Below, one piece after another: positions 45,088 through 54,208 of a DNA stretch of 64,000 nt. The notes beneath the pieces were generated by a model. The model was not told the origin of the DNA and searched no databases. It saw nothing but the letters and a program-made list of their open reading frames with translations. The DNA is from Thiotrichales bacterium. Its GTDB lineage: Bacteria; Pseudomonadota; Gammaproteobacteria; Beggiatoales; Beggiatoaceae. The DNA lies in the NCBI GenBank assembly GCA_016745035.1, contig JADGDE010000002.1:62433-126432 (forward strand). Reading direction: 5' to 3'. Every line of letters starts with the position of its first letter. Position 1 is the first letter of the stretch. Both the position numbers and the translations under genes were made by a program.

Positions 45088-45775
45088 GCCATAGCCAAGG
45101 GTTTAGTTTTGAGGCTTTAATGGTTGTTGATGAGCAATACTGATCCCCATCATTGTCGCCCTTAACTCTGCTCAAGTTATCCCACATCCTCCCACCTTTG
45201 TTCAGCCTCAAAGCATTGGTTAATAACTGATGTTACGCAAAGGCTTCTTTTTTGCCCCAAAAGGCAAAAAAACCGCCATTTCTCCACGGCTAAACACCAC
45301 TATGCAGGTGGAAAACCACAATATTGAGACAAAAACAGGTTTAGTGCGTAACATCACAGTTAATAAAAAACTGACTTCTCGAAAACGACTTTTCAATGCT
45401 GTCGCTACCTTGACAACTTATGGCTATTTTGATGATCGGAAGACATCGCTTCAATTCATGACTGAAGGACTTGAGAAACGACATCAACTGATAGCGTATT
45501 TAAAATAAGCATGGCTGACTTTTGGGCTTTTGCAGGTGTTTGTTTTATTTTCAGCAAAATGCGATAATTCCCCAATAAACAGGGGATAATTAAACGCCCT
45601 ATATATAATAAAAATATCTCACATAACTGGGTTTTGAGAGGGGCACAGTGAGTGAATTTCAGCTAAAAACAGATGGCATAGGTGCTTACCTATGAACATC
45701 GTTAACGGCTTTGATAACCAAAGGAATACAAATTAAAACAATATGTCGGCATATTGTTTGGTTTGTGCTTAATAT
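45088..45775. other. Intergenic region with MITE-1
   Basis: About 690 bases. A full MITE-1 copy lies at 45227-45359. A 92-codon frame (45230-45508) starts inside the repeat and is not a credible gene. The final 200 bases before 45776 are AT-rich and probably hold the promoter of the kinase operon. Confidence 0.5.
45227..45359 (+). repeat. MITE-1, full-length copy
   Basis: 133 bases, left end CTGATGTTACGC, right end GCGTAACATCACAG (two extra bases), flanked by the 7-bp duplication TTAATAA (45220-45226 and 45360-45366). Internal hairpin at GCCCCAAAAGGC. Confidence 0.88.
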
Positions 45776-46591
45776 ATGTGGCATTACCTGACACACAAAA
45801 GCGGTTTGCAATGGAAAACAATACAAACAATGTTGTTGTTATTGCTATGTTTATTGCTATTGTCAGGTGTATTCAATTTTCCCCAGTCACTATCGCATCA
45901 GTGGCAGACACAAGGTCAAGCTTATCTAACTGAAGCGTTAGAAAACAGTGCTAAGACCTTCTTGATTGCTCGCGGGATTAATGCCGGTATTTCAGTGCTA
46001 CAAAGCGTCACCATCAGCCCGGTGGTCGCTGCGGTCAGTGTCGGTGAAGTGCTAGATCCCATTAATGATTTAATCGAGCGCTTTTCTTGGATTATGTTGG
46101 TGGTTACCATTGCTCTGGGTATTCAACAATTGTTGTTACAAATTACCGGAGAATGGCAAGTTCAACACCTATTTTATATGGTCTCTGCCTTGCTCATGAT
46201 TGCCATCTGGTGGCGTGCGAGCCGCCCTTTTATTCTCAAATTGGTCTTTGCTTTGTTATTATTACGCTTTAGTATCCCCTTAATGTTGGTGGGTGTGGAG
46301 CAAATTGATCAGTATTTTTTACAACAGCAAACCAAAGAGACCATCGCATCTTTGGCTATTGAACAACAGCGTTTGGAAAATAATTTCGATGAAAGTTGGC
46401 TCAGTGCTGCAAGAGAAAAATTACAAAATTTAAAGCAAAAAACAGAAAAAGTATTAAGTAAATTAATTCATCTAGCGACTTTATTTGTATTTAAAACGTT
46501 GGTATTACCAATCTTGGTATGGATGCTGATATGGTTTTTTTTCAAGAATTTGTTAAATCTAAATCCCCTCGCCAAAGGTGAGGCAAGCTAA
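45776..46591 (+). CDS. Polytopic membrane protein of unknown function
   Basis: 271 residues. Five to six hydrophobic segments are visible: about 18-35, 100-120, 128-146, 152-175 and 240-262. A periplasmic or cytoplasmic helical stretch lies between (about 185-235, charged, coiled-coil-like). No family recognised. It overlaps the open frame of the giant kinase and ends 34 bases before that gene's preferred start, so it is likely the first gene of the signalling operon and may be an accessory sensor. Confidence 0.65.
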   Translation: MWHYLTHKSGLQWKTIQTMLLLLLCLLLLSGVFNFPQSLSHQWQTQGQAYLTEALENSAKTFLIARGINAGISVLQSVTISPVVAAVSVGEVLDPINDLIERFSWIMLVVTIALGIQQLLLQITGEWQVQHLFYMVSALLMIAIWWRASRPFILKLVFALLLLRFSIPLMLVGVEQIDQYFLQQQTKETIASLAIEQQRLENNFDESWLSAAREKLQNLKQKTEKVLSKLIHLATLFVFKTLVLPILVWMLIWFFFKNLLNLNPLAKGEAS

Positions 46592-46625
46592 TGCCCTTAT
46601 CCAAGCATATGAACAAGGACAGCGC

Positions 46626-49600
46626 ATGTTAATTCGGACAAAACTTCTATTAAATGGTTTTATTACTGTTGCCTGTCTCGCTGGTATTGGTGGTATGGGG
46701 TTGTTTTATATTGAAAAAGTGGTTAAAGAAGCGCAAATATTAGTGGATCAGCAAGCCATTCCTATTGTGAAGATTGACCGTATGAACACTTTGGCATGGG
46801 AAAGTTGGTCAACTTTGATCATGCACATCAGCAGCACTGATGAAGTCAATATGGATACCGCTCAAACCGCTTTAGAAAAATTTGATGAAGAATTGAATAG
46901 CACACATGGCGAATTGTTGAAAATTTATCAGTCCTTAAACCAAGTCGCGATAGAAAATAATAAAACCGATCAAGGGCATGTAGATCAAATTCAATTTTTA
47001 TTGGCACAATGGCAAGCTTTTCAAAAAGATGCGGCTGAAATCATCAGCTTGAGCCAAGACTTTGCTAAAGAAGAAGCCATGATCGTTCTCACCGAACGTT
47101 CACATAAGGCGTTTACACAAATTCACGACACTATGGTGCAATTAATCGATCACCACCGTGCCAATATGTATAAACTCAACGAAACTGCTGGCACTATTCA
47201 ACGTCAGGCGATGCTATTTTTATTGGTACTGACCTTGGTGGTTATCGGCATTGCAGGTGCATTGTGGTACATCATCACTAAAAGTATTACCGCTCCTTTA
47301 GAAACCGCCTTGCACACAGCCAAACAAATTACCGATGGTAATCTGACCGTACGCGCTGAACATTATAATCAAAGCGATGAAATTGGGCGCTTATTAAGTG
47401 GCATGAATGCGATGGCGGCAAGCTTACAAGGCACGATCAACGAAAGTAGCAAAGTGTTATCTAAACTGGCAGCGGGAAAATTAAATACCACCGTTAGCGA
47501 TGGCTTTAAGGGTGATTTTCTTGCCATTAAAACTGCGCTTGAAAATACCATGCAAACTTTGGCATTAACCACGGAACAAAACCAACAACAAACTTGGCTT
47601 AAAAGCGGGCAAGCCCAACTTAACGATAAACTCAGTGGCAATCAAGCCTTGGTACAGCTGAGCAAAAATAGTATTGATTTCATTGTTAATTATTTAGAAA
47701 TGGATGTTGGGGTGCTATATCTGGTTAATTGCCACGATCCCGACAATATTTATTTAGAAATGCAAGCGAGCTACGGCTATCATCACCGCGCAGATGCACA
47801 GTACAAGTTTGATATAGGTGAAGGCTTGGTTGGACAAGCCTATTTAGATAAAAAAACTATCCAGCGTGATCATGAACCCGGTGAATATCAATTTATTGTC
47901 CAATCAGGTTTGAGCCAAGTCGTACCTAAACATATTATTTTCTTGCCCTTTATTTATGAAAATGAAGTCAAAGGGGTGGTGGAACTCGGACACCATAAAC
48001 CCTTTAGTCATATAGAACTGGAATTTTTACAACAAGTGATGCCCAGTTTAGCGATTGCCGTTCATACCTCTGAGTCCCGTAGTCAGACACAAGATTTGTT
48101 ATTAGAAAGTCGTGCGCAAGCTGACGTGTTACAGCGACAAAAAGAATTCATGGAAGAAAGCAATGAAAAACTCAAAAACCAAACGGAAGAGTTGCAGGCT
48201 CAACAAGAAGAATTACAAGCCCAACAAGAAGAACTCAGGCAAAGTAATGAAGAATTAGAACAGCGTGGACAGCTTTTAACTCGTCAACGTCAATCGGTCG
48301 AGCAAAAAAATACTGAGCTGGAACAAGCGAAAACCGCGATTCAAATCAAAGCCGAAGAGCTGGAACTTGCGAGTAAGTATAAGTCTGAGTTCCTTGCCAA
48401 TATGTCACATGAATTGCGTACACCTTTAAACAGCTTGCTGATTTTAGCCCAGTTATTGACCAGTAATCGCGAAGGGAATCTCAATCAAAAACAAATCGAA
48501 TGTGCACAAACCATTCACAGTGCCGGTAAGGATTTATTGAATTTAATCAATGAGATTTTAGATTTATCCAAGGTCGAAGCGGGTAAAATTGAAGTCCAAT
48601 TATCCGATATGGATATGCAAGACTTTAGCGATAGTTTGGAACAAAAATTCCGTCATGTGGCGGAGGATAAAGGTATTTATTTCAAAATCAAGCGCGATGA
48701 GAATTTGCCCGAACGCATGCATACGGATGAACAGCGCCTACAACAAGTTATTAACAATTTATTGTCCAATGCCTTTAAATTTACTGAGAAAGGTGGCATT
48801 GACTTAACAATCCGTCGTCCAAATACAGAAGACAATCTCTCTGCCAGTGGCTTAACCCCTGAACAAGGACTGGTATTCAGCGTTCAAGATAGCGGCATTG
48901 GTATTCCTGAAGATAAACAAAGAATTATTTTTGAAGCCTTCCAACAAGCCGATGGCACCACCAGTCGTCGTTATGGTGGCACAGGCTTAGGTCTATCCAT
49001 TTCCAAACAACTCTCGCACTTACTCGGCGGTGAATTGCAACTACATAGTGAAGAGGGTAAGGGCAGTTGCTTTAGTCTATTTTTACCGGAAATAATGGTA
49101 GCGAATGTATCAACATCAGAGTCAGCAGCACCAGTAGCACATAAGCCCAGCCAAGCGGATCTCCCAGCGCCCTCCGTAAGCGATAGCACAGATAATGAAA
49201 ACAATGATGATGTGATCACATTGCCTGAACCTATTTTAGATGAGGGTAATGCAATTCTTGATGATAGAAATAATTTAGAAGCGGGTGATCAGAGTTTGTT
49301 GATTATCGAAGACGATAAGGTCTTTGCTGGGATTTTATTGGAGTTAGCGCGTGAAAAACATTTTAAATGTTTGTTGGCTAATAATGGCGTAACAGGGTTG
49401 GATTTTGCAGAACAATACCAGCCCAGTGCGATTATTCTTGATGTTGGGTTGCCACAAATTGATGGTTGGACGGTGATGGAGCGCTTAAAGGCCAATAGTA
49501 AAACCCGCCATATTCCCGTACATTTTATGTCAGGAACCAATCAAGTCCAAGATGCCCAAAAAATGGGGGCCATTGGCTATGCCCTGAAACCTGTGAGCAT

Positions 49601-50459
49601 GGCTGATCTTGGTGTGGCTTTTCATAAAATCAGCCGTTTTATTGAAAAAAGTATTAAACATTTATTGATTCTTGCTGATGATGAAAACCATCACCAAGCT
49701 ATCTTAAAAGCGATTGATAATGAACAAATTCATTGTGAATTGGTGGAAACACCCGATGCAGCACTTGCTATTTTGAAGGCACAAGAATACGAAACCATCG
49801 TCATTGATATGGATGTGGCTGAGCAAACGGGGATACATTTCTTAGAACGCTTAAGTCGCGATGAGGCGCTATTGGAGATTCCGATTATCCTTTATAGCGA
49901 ACGTGAACTGACTATCGAAGAAAACCAAGTGCTGCAAGCTTGTGGTAATAATATGACCATCAAATCCGTATACTCACCAGAGCGTTTACTGGATGAGGTG
50001 AGCTTATTTTTGCATGAAGTTGAGGCTAAGCTACCTGAGGAGCAGCAACAATTATTGCGCATGGTACATGATAAAACCACCATTTTACGTGATAAAAAAG
50101 TGCTGGTGGTTGATGATGACTCCCGTAATATTTTTGCCCTGACTGCCATTTTAGAGAGCAAAGAAATGGAAGTATTAATGGCAAGCAATGGCAAAGAAGG
50201 TTTAGAGACTTTAGCCAATATACCGGATATTGATATTGTTTTAATGGATATTATGATGCCAGAAATGGATGGCTATGAAGCGATTAAAGCCATTCGTGAT
50301 ATTCCAGATAATCGACGGCTACCTGTGATTGCACTAACAGCCAAGGCGATGCAAGGAGACAGAACTAAATGTATTGAAGCAGGAGCTAATGATTATTTAG
50401 CTAAACCTGTGGATACAGATAAGTTGCTATCCTTACTGCGTGTTTGGTTGTACAAATGA
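46626..50459 (+). CDS. Giant hybrid histidine kinase (4HB-HAMP-GAF-HK-REC-REC'-REC)
   Basis: 1277 residues from the ATG at 46626 (AAGGA 6 bases upstream); 16 upstream codons overlapping the previous gene were discarded. Order: TM (about 8-28), four-helix periplasmic sensor, TM (about 198-222), HAMP (about 222-320), GAF (about 355-490), a Gln/Glu-rich coiled coil with tandem EELQAQQ repeats (about 510-580), HisKA MSHELRTPLNSLL (H595), HATPase_c, then three receiver modules: D939 (IILDVGLPQIDG), a degenerate one (VIDMDVAEQTG), and D1208 (VLMDIMMPEMDG). It can probably integrate several phosphorelays. GAF and HAMP regions are paralogous to the next gene. Confidence 0.92.
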   Translation: MLIRTKLLLNGFITVACLAGIGGMGLFYIEKVVKEAQILVDQQAIPIVKIDRMNTLAWESWSTLIMHISSTDEVNMDTAQTALEKFDEELNSTHGELLKIYQSLNQVAIENNKTDQGHVDQIQFLLAQWQAFQKDAAEIISLSQDFAKEEAMIVLTERSHKAFTQIHDTMVQLIDHHRANMYKLNETAGTIQRQAMLFLLVLTLVVIGIAGALWYIITKSITAPLETALHTAKQITDGNLTVRAEHYNQSDEIGRLLSGMNAMAASLQGTINESSKVLSKLAAGKLNTTVSDGFKGDFLAIKTALENTMQTLALTTEQNQQQTWLKSGQAQLNDKLSGNQALVQLSKNSIDFIVNYLEMDVGVLYLVNCHDPDNIYLEMQASYGYHHRADAQYKFDIGEGLVGQAYLDKKTIQRDHEPGEYQFIVQSGLSQVVPKHIIFLPFIYENEVKGVVELGHHKPFSHIELEFLQQVMPSLAIAVHTSESRSQTQDLLLESRAQADVLQRQKEFMEESNEKLKNQTEELQAQQEELQAQQEELRQSNEELEQRGQLLTRQRQSVEQKNTELEQAKTAIQIKAEELELASKYKSEFLANMSHELRTPLNSLLILAQLLTSNREGNLNQKQIECAQTIHSAGKDLLNLINEILDLSKVEAGKIEVQLSDMDMQDFSDSLEQKFRHVAEDKGIYFKIKRDENLPERMHTDEQRLQQVINNLLSNAFKFTEKGGIDLTIRRPNTEDNLSASGLTPEQGLVFSVQDSGIGIPEDKQRIIFEAFQQADGTTSRRYGGTGLGLSISKQLSHLLGGELQLHSEEGKGSCFSLFLPEIMVANVSTSESAAPVAHKPSQADLPAPSVSDSTDNENNDDVITLPEPILDEGNAILDDRNNLEAGDQSLLIIEDDKVFAGILLELAREKHFKCLLANNGVTGLDFAEQYQPSAIILDVGLPQIDGWTVMERLKANSKTRHIPVHFMSGTNQVQDAQKMGAIGYALKPVSMADLGVAFHKISRFIEKSIKHLLILADDENHHQAILKAIDNEQIHCELVETPDAALAILKAQEYETIVIDMDVAEQTGIHFLERLSRDEALLEIPIILYSERELTIEENQVLQACGNNMTIKSVYSPERLLDEVSLFLHEVEAKLPEEQQQLLRMVHDKTTILRDKKVLVVDDDSRNIFALTAILESKEMEVLMASNGKEGLETLANIPDIDIVLMDIMMPEMDGYEAIKAIRDIPDNRRLPVIALTAKAMQGDRTKCIEAGANDYLAKPVDTDKLLSLLRVWLYK

Positions 50460-50492
50460 TAAAACGGTGGTTTTTTCAATGAGGAAAATAGC

Positions 50493-52415
50493 ATGTCATG
50501 GTTAAAGCTCAAAATTAGTGGCCGTTTAGTCGCTGGTTTTTCCGGTTTATTATTACTATTTAGCATTACCAGCTATTTAGCCATTATCAACATGGAAAAA
50601 TTGGCAAATAGAACTGAAATGTTATACAAACACCCCTTTACGGTCAGCACCGCTGTTTTGCGTATCCGAGCCAATGTCATTAAGCTGTATGATTTAGTCG
50701 AATATTACCGTCTCGATGTTAAACATTATGATCTATTAACTTTCAACAAATCCCTAGCCAATCTAAACCAGACGGTTGAGGCGGATTTTAATATCATACT
50801 GGAGCGTTTTTTAGGAGAAAAAGGAGATATAGAATACAGCTTTCAACTCTATAAAGATTGGTATATCTTATTGCAAGAAGAAGGACATTTATTAACCGAA
50901 CAATATACAGGACAAGCGGCACAATTACAGGTAAAACAGCAAACACAAAATGCTGTTATAGAACAGAAATTAAGCCATTTTTTACAACAAACTCAAGAGG
51001 GCTATCATGAGTTGACGCAAACGCCAACCCTATCACCGATGGTACATGAACAATATCAGACGCTGTTTAAACTGAATCAAGCTGCGCTAAGTATTCATCT
51101 GTATATCAAAAAATTACAACAAATTTTTTTACAATTACAAAATATTAACAACGATGCCGAACAAGCTGAATTACTGTTACAAATAAAAACTATTAAACAG
51201 ACTATTCGTCAACAACTCGATGTCTTAAACCAAACAGCAGCCCTGCAAACATTTAATATGACCGAACTGATACCTTCTTATAAAAAATGGCAAAAAGTTT
51301 TTGATACCAATCTCATGCAACTATTTAATTCAGAAAGACAATTGCGTCTGCAAAAAATTGAAAAAAATAATCATTTATTATTTGCCCAACTCAATGAGCG
51401 CATCGACCATATTAATAACTTTGCTAAAAATAAAGCTGATTTATTCCTTAATAATGCTATCGAACTGAAACAAGACACCTTGGACTCGATGTATTATTTA
51501 ATCGCTTTTATTGTTGTTTTAATGACTTTATTTGCTATTCTAACTATTCGTAGCATTGTAATTCCCCTTAGACAAACCGTCGCCTTTGCAGAACACTTGC
51601 GTCAAGGACAGCTTAGTACGCGCTTGGAAAATAAAGACAATCACGACGAAACCGCTGATTTATTACGTGCAATGAATCATATGGCAGGTAGTTTCCAACA
51701 CGTCATCGACGATACCCGTGAGACCCTAGATCAACTGGCACAAGGTAAAACGGATATTCACTTACAAGCAGATTTTATCGGCGATTTTAATGCGATTAAA
51801 ACCGCTTTGCATACCACAGCGGACAAACTGGCGGCTAACCATATAGAAAATGAACAACAAGCATGGCTAAAAACTGGGCAAACCTTACTGAACAAGCACA
51901 TTCAAGGCAAACAAAACCTAAGCGATTTAAGCAAAAATACCTTAGACTTTTTGGTCGACTACCTCAATTGTAATGTCGGCTTATTTTATTATTGCCATCA
52001 AGATGAAAATCCACCTTACTTAAGTATTCATGCGAGCTTTGGTTATCCCCGCTCACAAAATGAATTACAACAAGATAAATTTTACAAAGGCGATGGTTTA
52101 GTTGGACAATCATTGATTAACAAACGCATTTTGGTACGAGAGCACAAAACCGAAGAATTGCATTGCGTGCCCCAATCTGGCTTAGTATGGGCTGTGCCCA
52201 AGCATGTCTGTATCATTCCTTGTTGCTATGAAGGCGAAGTCAATGCGGTGATAGAATTAGGTAATTTCAATGGTTTCGATGCAACCCAACAGGCCTTTTT
52301 GGAACAAGTGATGCCCAATATTGCGGTGGCAGTACACACCTTAGAATCCCATGAACAACTCACGCCTTTATTGCAAGAAGACCTAAATAATAACGATGAG
52401 AGTTCGCATGGCTGA
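50493..52415 (+). CDS. Membrane sensor with HAMP and GAF domains but no kinase
   Basis: 640 residues. TM (about 10-32), long helical periplasmic sensor, TM (about 330-350), HAMP (about 352-405), a second HAMP-like/linker segment (about 405-450), GAF (about 465-615), then a short acidic tail. The GAF and linker match those of the preceding kinase (LSKN..DF.V.YL, KGDGLVGQ / GEGLVGQ, VPKH, QVMPN/S). It ends where a coiled coil and kinase would begin. Its stop overlaps the start of a receiver-PAS-kinase gene, suggesting a split sensor-kinase. Starts 33 bases after the giant kinase. Confidence 0.87.
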   Translation: MSWLKLKISGRLVAGFSGLLLLFSITSYLAIINMEKLANRTEMLYKHPFTVSTAVLRIRANVIKLYDLVEYYRLDVKHYDLLTFNKSLANLNQTVEADFNIILERFLGEKGDIEYSFQLYKDWYILLQEEGHLLTEQYTGQAAQLQVKQQTQNAVIEQKLSHFLQQTQEGYHELTQTPTLSPMVHEQYQTLFKLNQAALSIHLYIKKLQQIFLQLQNINNDAEQAELLLQIKTIKQTIRQQLDVLNQTAALQTFNMTELIPSYKKWQKVFDTNLMQLFNSERQLRLQKIEKNNHLLFAQLNERIDHINNFAKNKADLFLNNAIELKQDTLDSMYYLIAFIVVLMTLFAILTIRSIVIPLRQTVAFAEHLRQGQLSTRLENKDNHDETADLLRAMNHMAGSFQHVIDDTRETLDQLAQGKTDIHLQADFIGDFNAIKTALHTTADKLAANHIENEQQAWLKTGQTLLNKHIQGKQNLSDLSKNTLDFLVDYLNCNVGLFYYCHQDENPPYLSIHASFGYPRSQNELQQDKFYKGDGLVGQSLINKRILVREHKTEELHCVPQSGLVWAVPKHVCIIPCCYEGEVNAVIELGNFNGFDATQQAFLEQVMPNIAVAVHTLESHEQLTPLLQEDLNNNDESSHG

Positions 52416-54138
52416 TATTAGTTTTTGCATTCTCATTGTAGATGATAATCACAATAACCTGTTTACACTCAGAAGCTTAATTAATGAACACTTAGATGTT
52501 GAAATTGTTGAGGCTGATTCTGGTGCAAAAGCCTTAGAAGTATTGATGAAAAAACAAGTACATCTCATTATTTTAGATGTGCAAATGCCTGAAATGGATG
52601 GTTTTGAAACCGCCAGTATTATTCGTTCGGTTAAACGTACCCAAAACATTCCTATTGTCTTTTTAACCGCTGCCTTTAAATCAATCGAATTCCAAGAAAA
52701 AGGCTTTGCTGTCGGTGCGGCAGATTACCTCACCAAACCCATTGATGCCCCGCAGCTTATTAACCGTATCCGGGTTTATTTACGCTTTATCGAGCAAGAA
52801 TACCAACACAACTTTGATCTAGAAAATAAAGTTGAGGCCCGTACAGCTGAATTACAAGCAGCGCGTAATCAACTGGAAAAGCGAGTCGAGGAGCGCACAG
52901 CAGAACTGGCAGCGGTCAACCAATCGTTATCGCATGTCAATCACGAGTTACAACAACAAAGTGAACAACACCAATCGATTTTAGATGCGGTTGGTGAGGG
53001 TATTATTGGTATCGACCTCAATAGCAAAGTACGTTTTGCCAATCCAACCGCTTATGAATTACTTGGCTACCAGCAAGGAGAAATGCTTAACGCACATTTC
53101 CGCAAACTGATTCACAACCAATATATTGATCAAAACTTTTTCCCCACCGAAACCAGTATTGCGTGGTCATTATTAGAAAAAGAAGGCACACATCGCGCTA
53201 ACGACCAAGTGTTTTACCGCAAAGATAACCGTTATTTCCCGGTTGAATACGTCATGGTCCCTATTTTTGAAAATGATGCTATTTCTGGTGCAGTTATCAC
53301 TTTTACAGATATTAGTGAACGACAAAAAATTGCTGAAAATTTACAAGCGGCAAAAGAAATTGCTGAGCAAGCCAATTTTGCTAAAAGCTGTTTTCTTGCC
53401 AATATGAGTCACGAATTACGCACCCCGCTGAACGCCATTATCGGCTACAGTGAAATCCTCCTTGAAGACATTAACGATGATATTAATGAAGATGATTTTG
53501 AGTTAGATGGGGAAAATATTTTAGGTGATTTGGATAATATCAACAATGCTGCCAAACACCTATTGGGCTTGATTAATGATATTTTAGATCTATCTAAAAT
53601 TGAAGCCAATAAAATGACCGTACATCCCGAAGTATTTGAACTAGAACCCTTGGTCACATGGCTCAAAAGCACGATTAAACCTTTAATTGATCAACAAGGC
53701 AATCATCTATTAATTAATTATCCTGACATTGAATTCGAGATTTATTTAGATTTAACCAAACTTCAACAAGTCTTATTAAACTTATTAAGTAATGCCAGTA
53801 AATTTACCGAAAAAGGCGATGTCTGTTTAGATATATTTATCAGTGAACAAACCAATAATAAAGGCACAGAAACACCCTGGCTGACTTTTATCGTCACTGA
53901 CAGTGGCATCGGTATGACCGAAGAGCAACAACGGCGCTTGTTTGCCCCCTTTACACAAGCCGATGCTTCAACCACCCGCGAATACGGCGGCACAGGTTTA
54001 GGACTAACCATTAGCAAGCATTTTACCGAAATGATGGGCGGCATTATTAATGTCACCAGTGAACTCGGCAAAGGCAGTAGTTTTAGTGTCGAACTCCCCA
54101 GTCGCTTACCCAGTCCCGTGGAAAAAAGTGATTCATAA
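52396..54138 (+). CDS. Cytoplasmic REC-PAS-histidine kinase
   Basis: 580 residues. An N-terminal receiver (LIILDVQMPEMDG, D61) is followed by a long coiled coil (about 135-195), PAS (about 195-305, IIGIDLNSKVRFANP), HisKA MSHELRTPLNAIIGY (H339), and HATPase_c (NLLSNASKFT, GTGLGLTIS). No TM helix. Two candidate ATGs (52396 and 52408) both fit; the first overlaps the upstream gene by 20 bases. With the receiver first, it can take phosphate from another kinase, probably the giant kinase encoded two genes upstream, and then signal on. Confidence 0.9.
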   Translation: MRVRMADISFCILIVDDNHNNLFTLRSLINEHLDVEIVEADSGAKALEVLMKKQVHLIILDVQMPEMDGFETASIIRSVKRTQNIPIVFLTAAFKSIEFQEKGFAVGAADYLTKPIDAPQLINRIRVYLRFIEQEYQHNFDLENKVEARTAELQAARNQLEKRVEERTAELAAVNQSLSHVNHELQQQSEQHQSILDAVGEGIIGIDLNSKVRFANPTAYELLGYQQGEMLNAHFRKLIHNQYIDQNFFPTETSIAWSLLEKEGTHRANDQVFYRKDNRYFPVEYVMVPIFENDAISGAVITFTDISERQKIAENLQAAKEIAEQANFAKSCFLANMSHELRTPLNAIIGYSEILLEDINDDINEDDFELDGENILGDLDNINNAAKHLLGLINDILDLSKIEANKMTVHPEVFELEPLVTWLKSTIKPLIDQQGNHLLINYPDIEFEIYLDLTKLQQVLLNLLSNASKFTEKGDVCLDIFISEQTNNKGTETPWLTFIVTDSGIGMTEEQQRRLFAPFTQADASTTREYGGTGLGLTISKHFTEMMGGIINVTSELGKGSSFSVELPSRLPSPVEKSDS

Positions 54139-54174
54139 AAGCATAAAATAACAACTATAAAACCGCAGATACTA

Positions 54175-54188
54175 ACTGATATTATGCA
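54175..54188 (+). repeat. MITE-1 left-end remnant
   Basis: ACTGATATTATGCA, a decayed MITE-1 terminal repeat 20 bases before the start of the NACHT-ATPase fusion gene. Confidence 0.45.
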
Positions 54189-54208
54189 AACAATATGGGG
54201 AGAATTTA

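Noticed and set aside
45230-45508. 92-codon frame
   Set aside because: Begins inside MITE-1 with no ribosome site and no known similarity.
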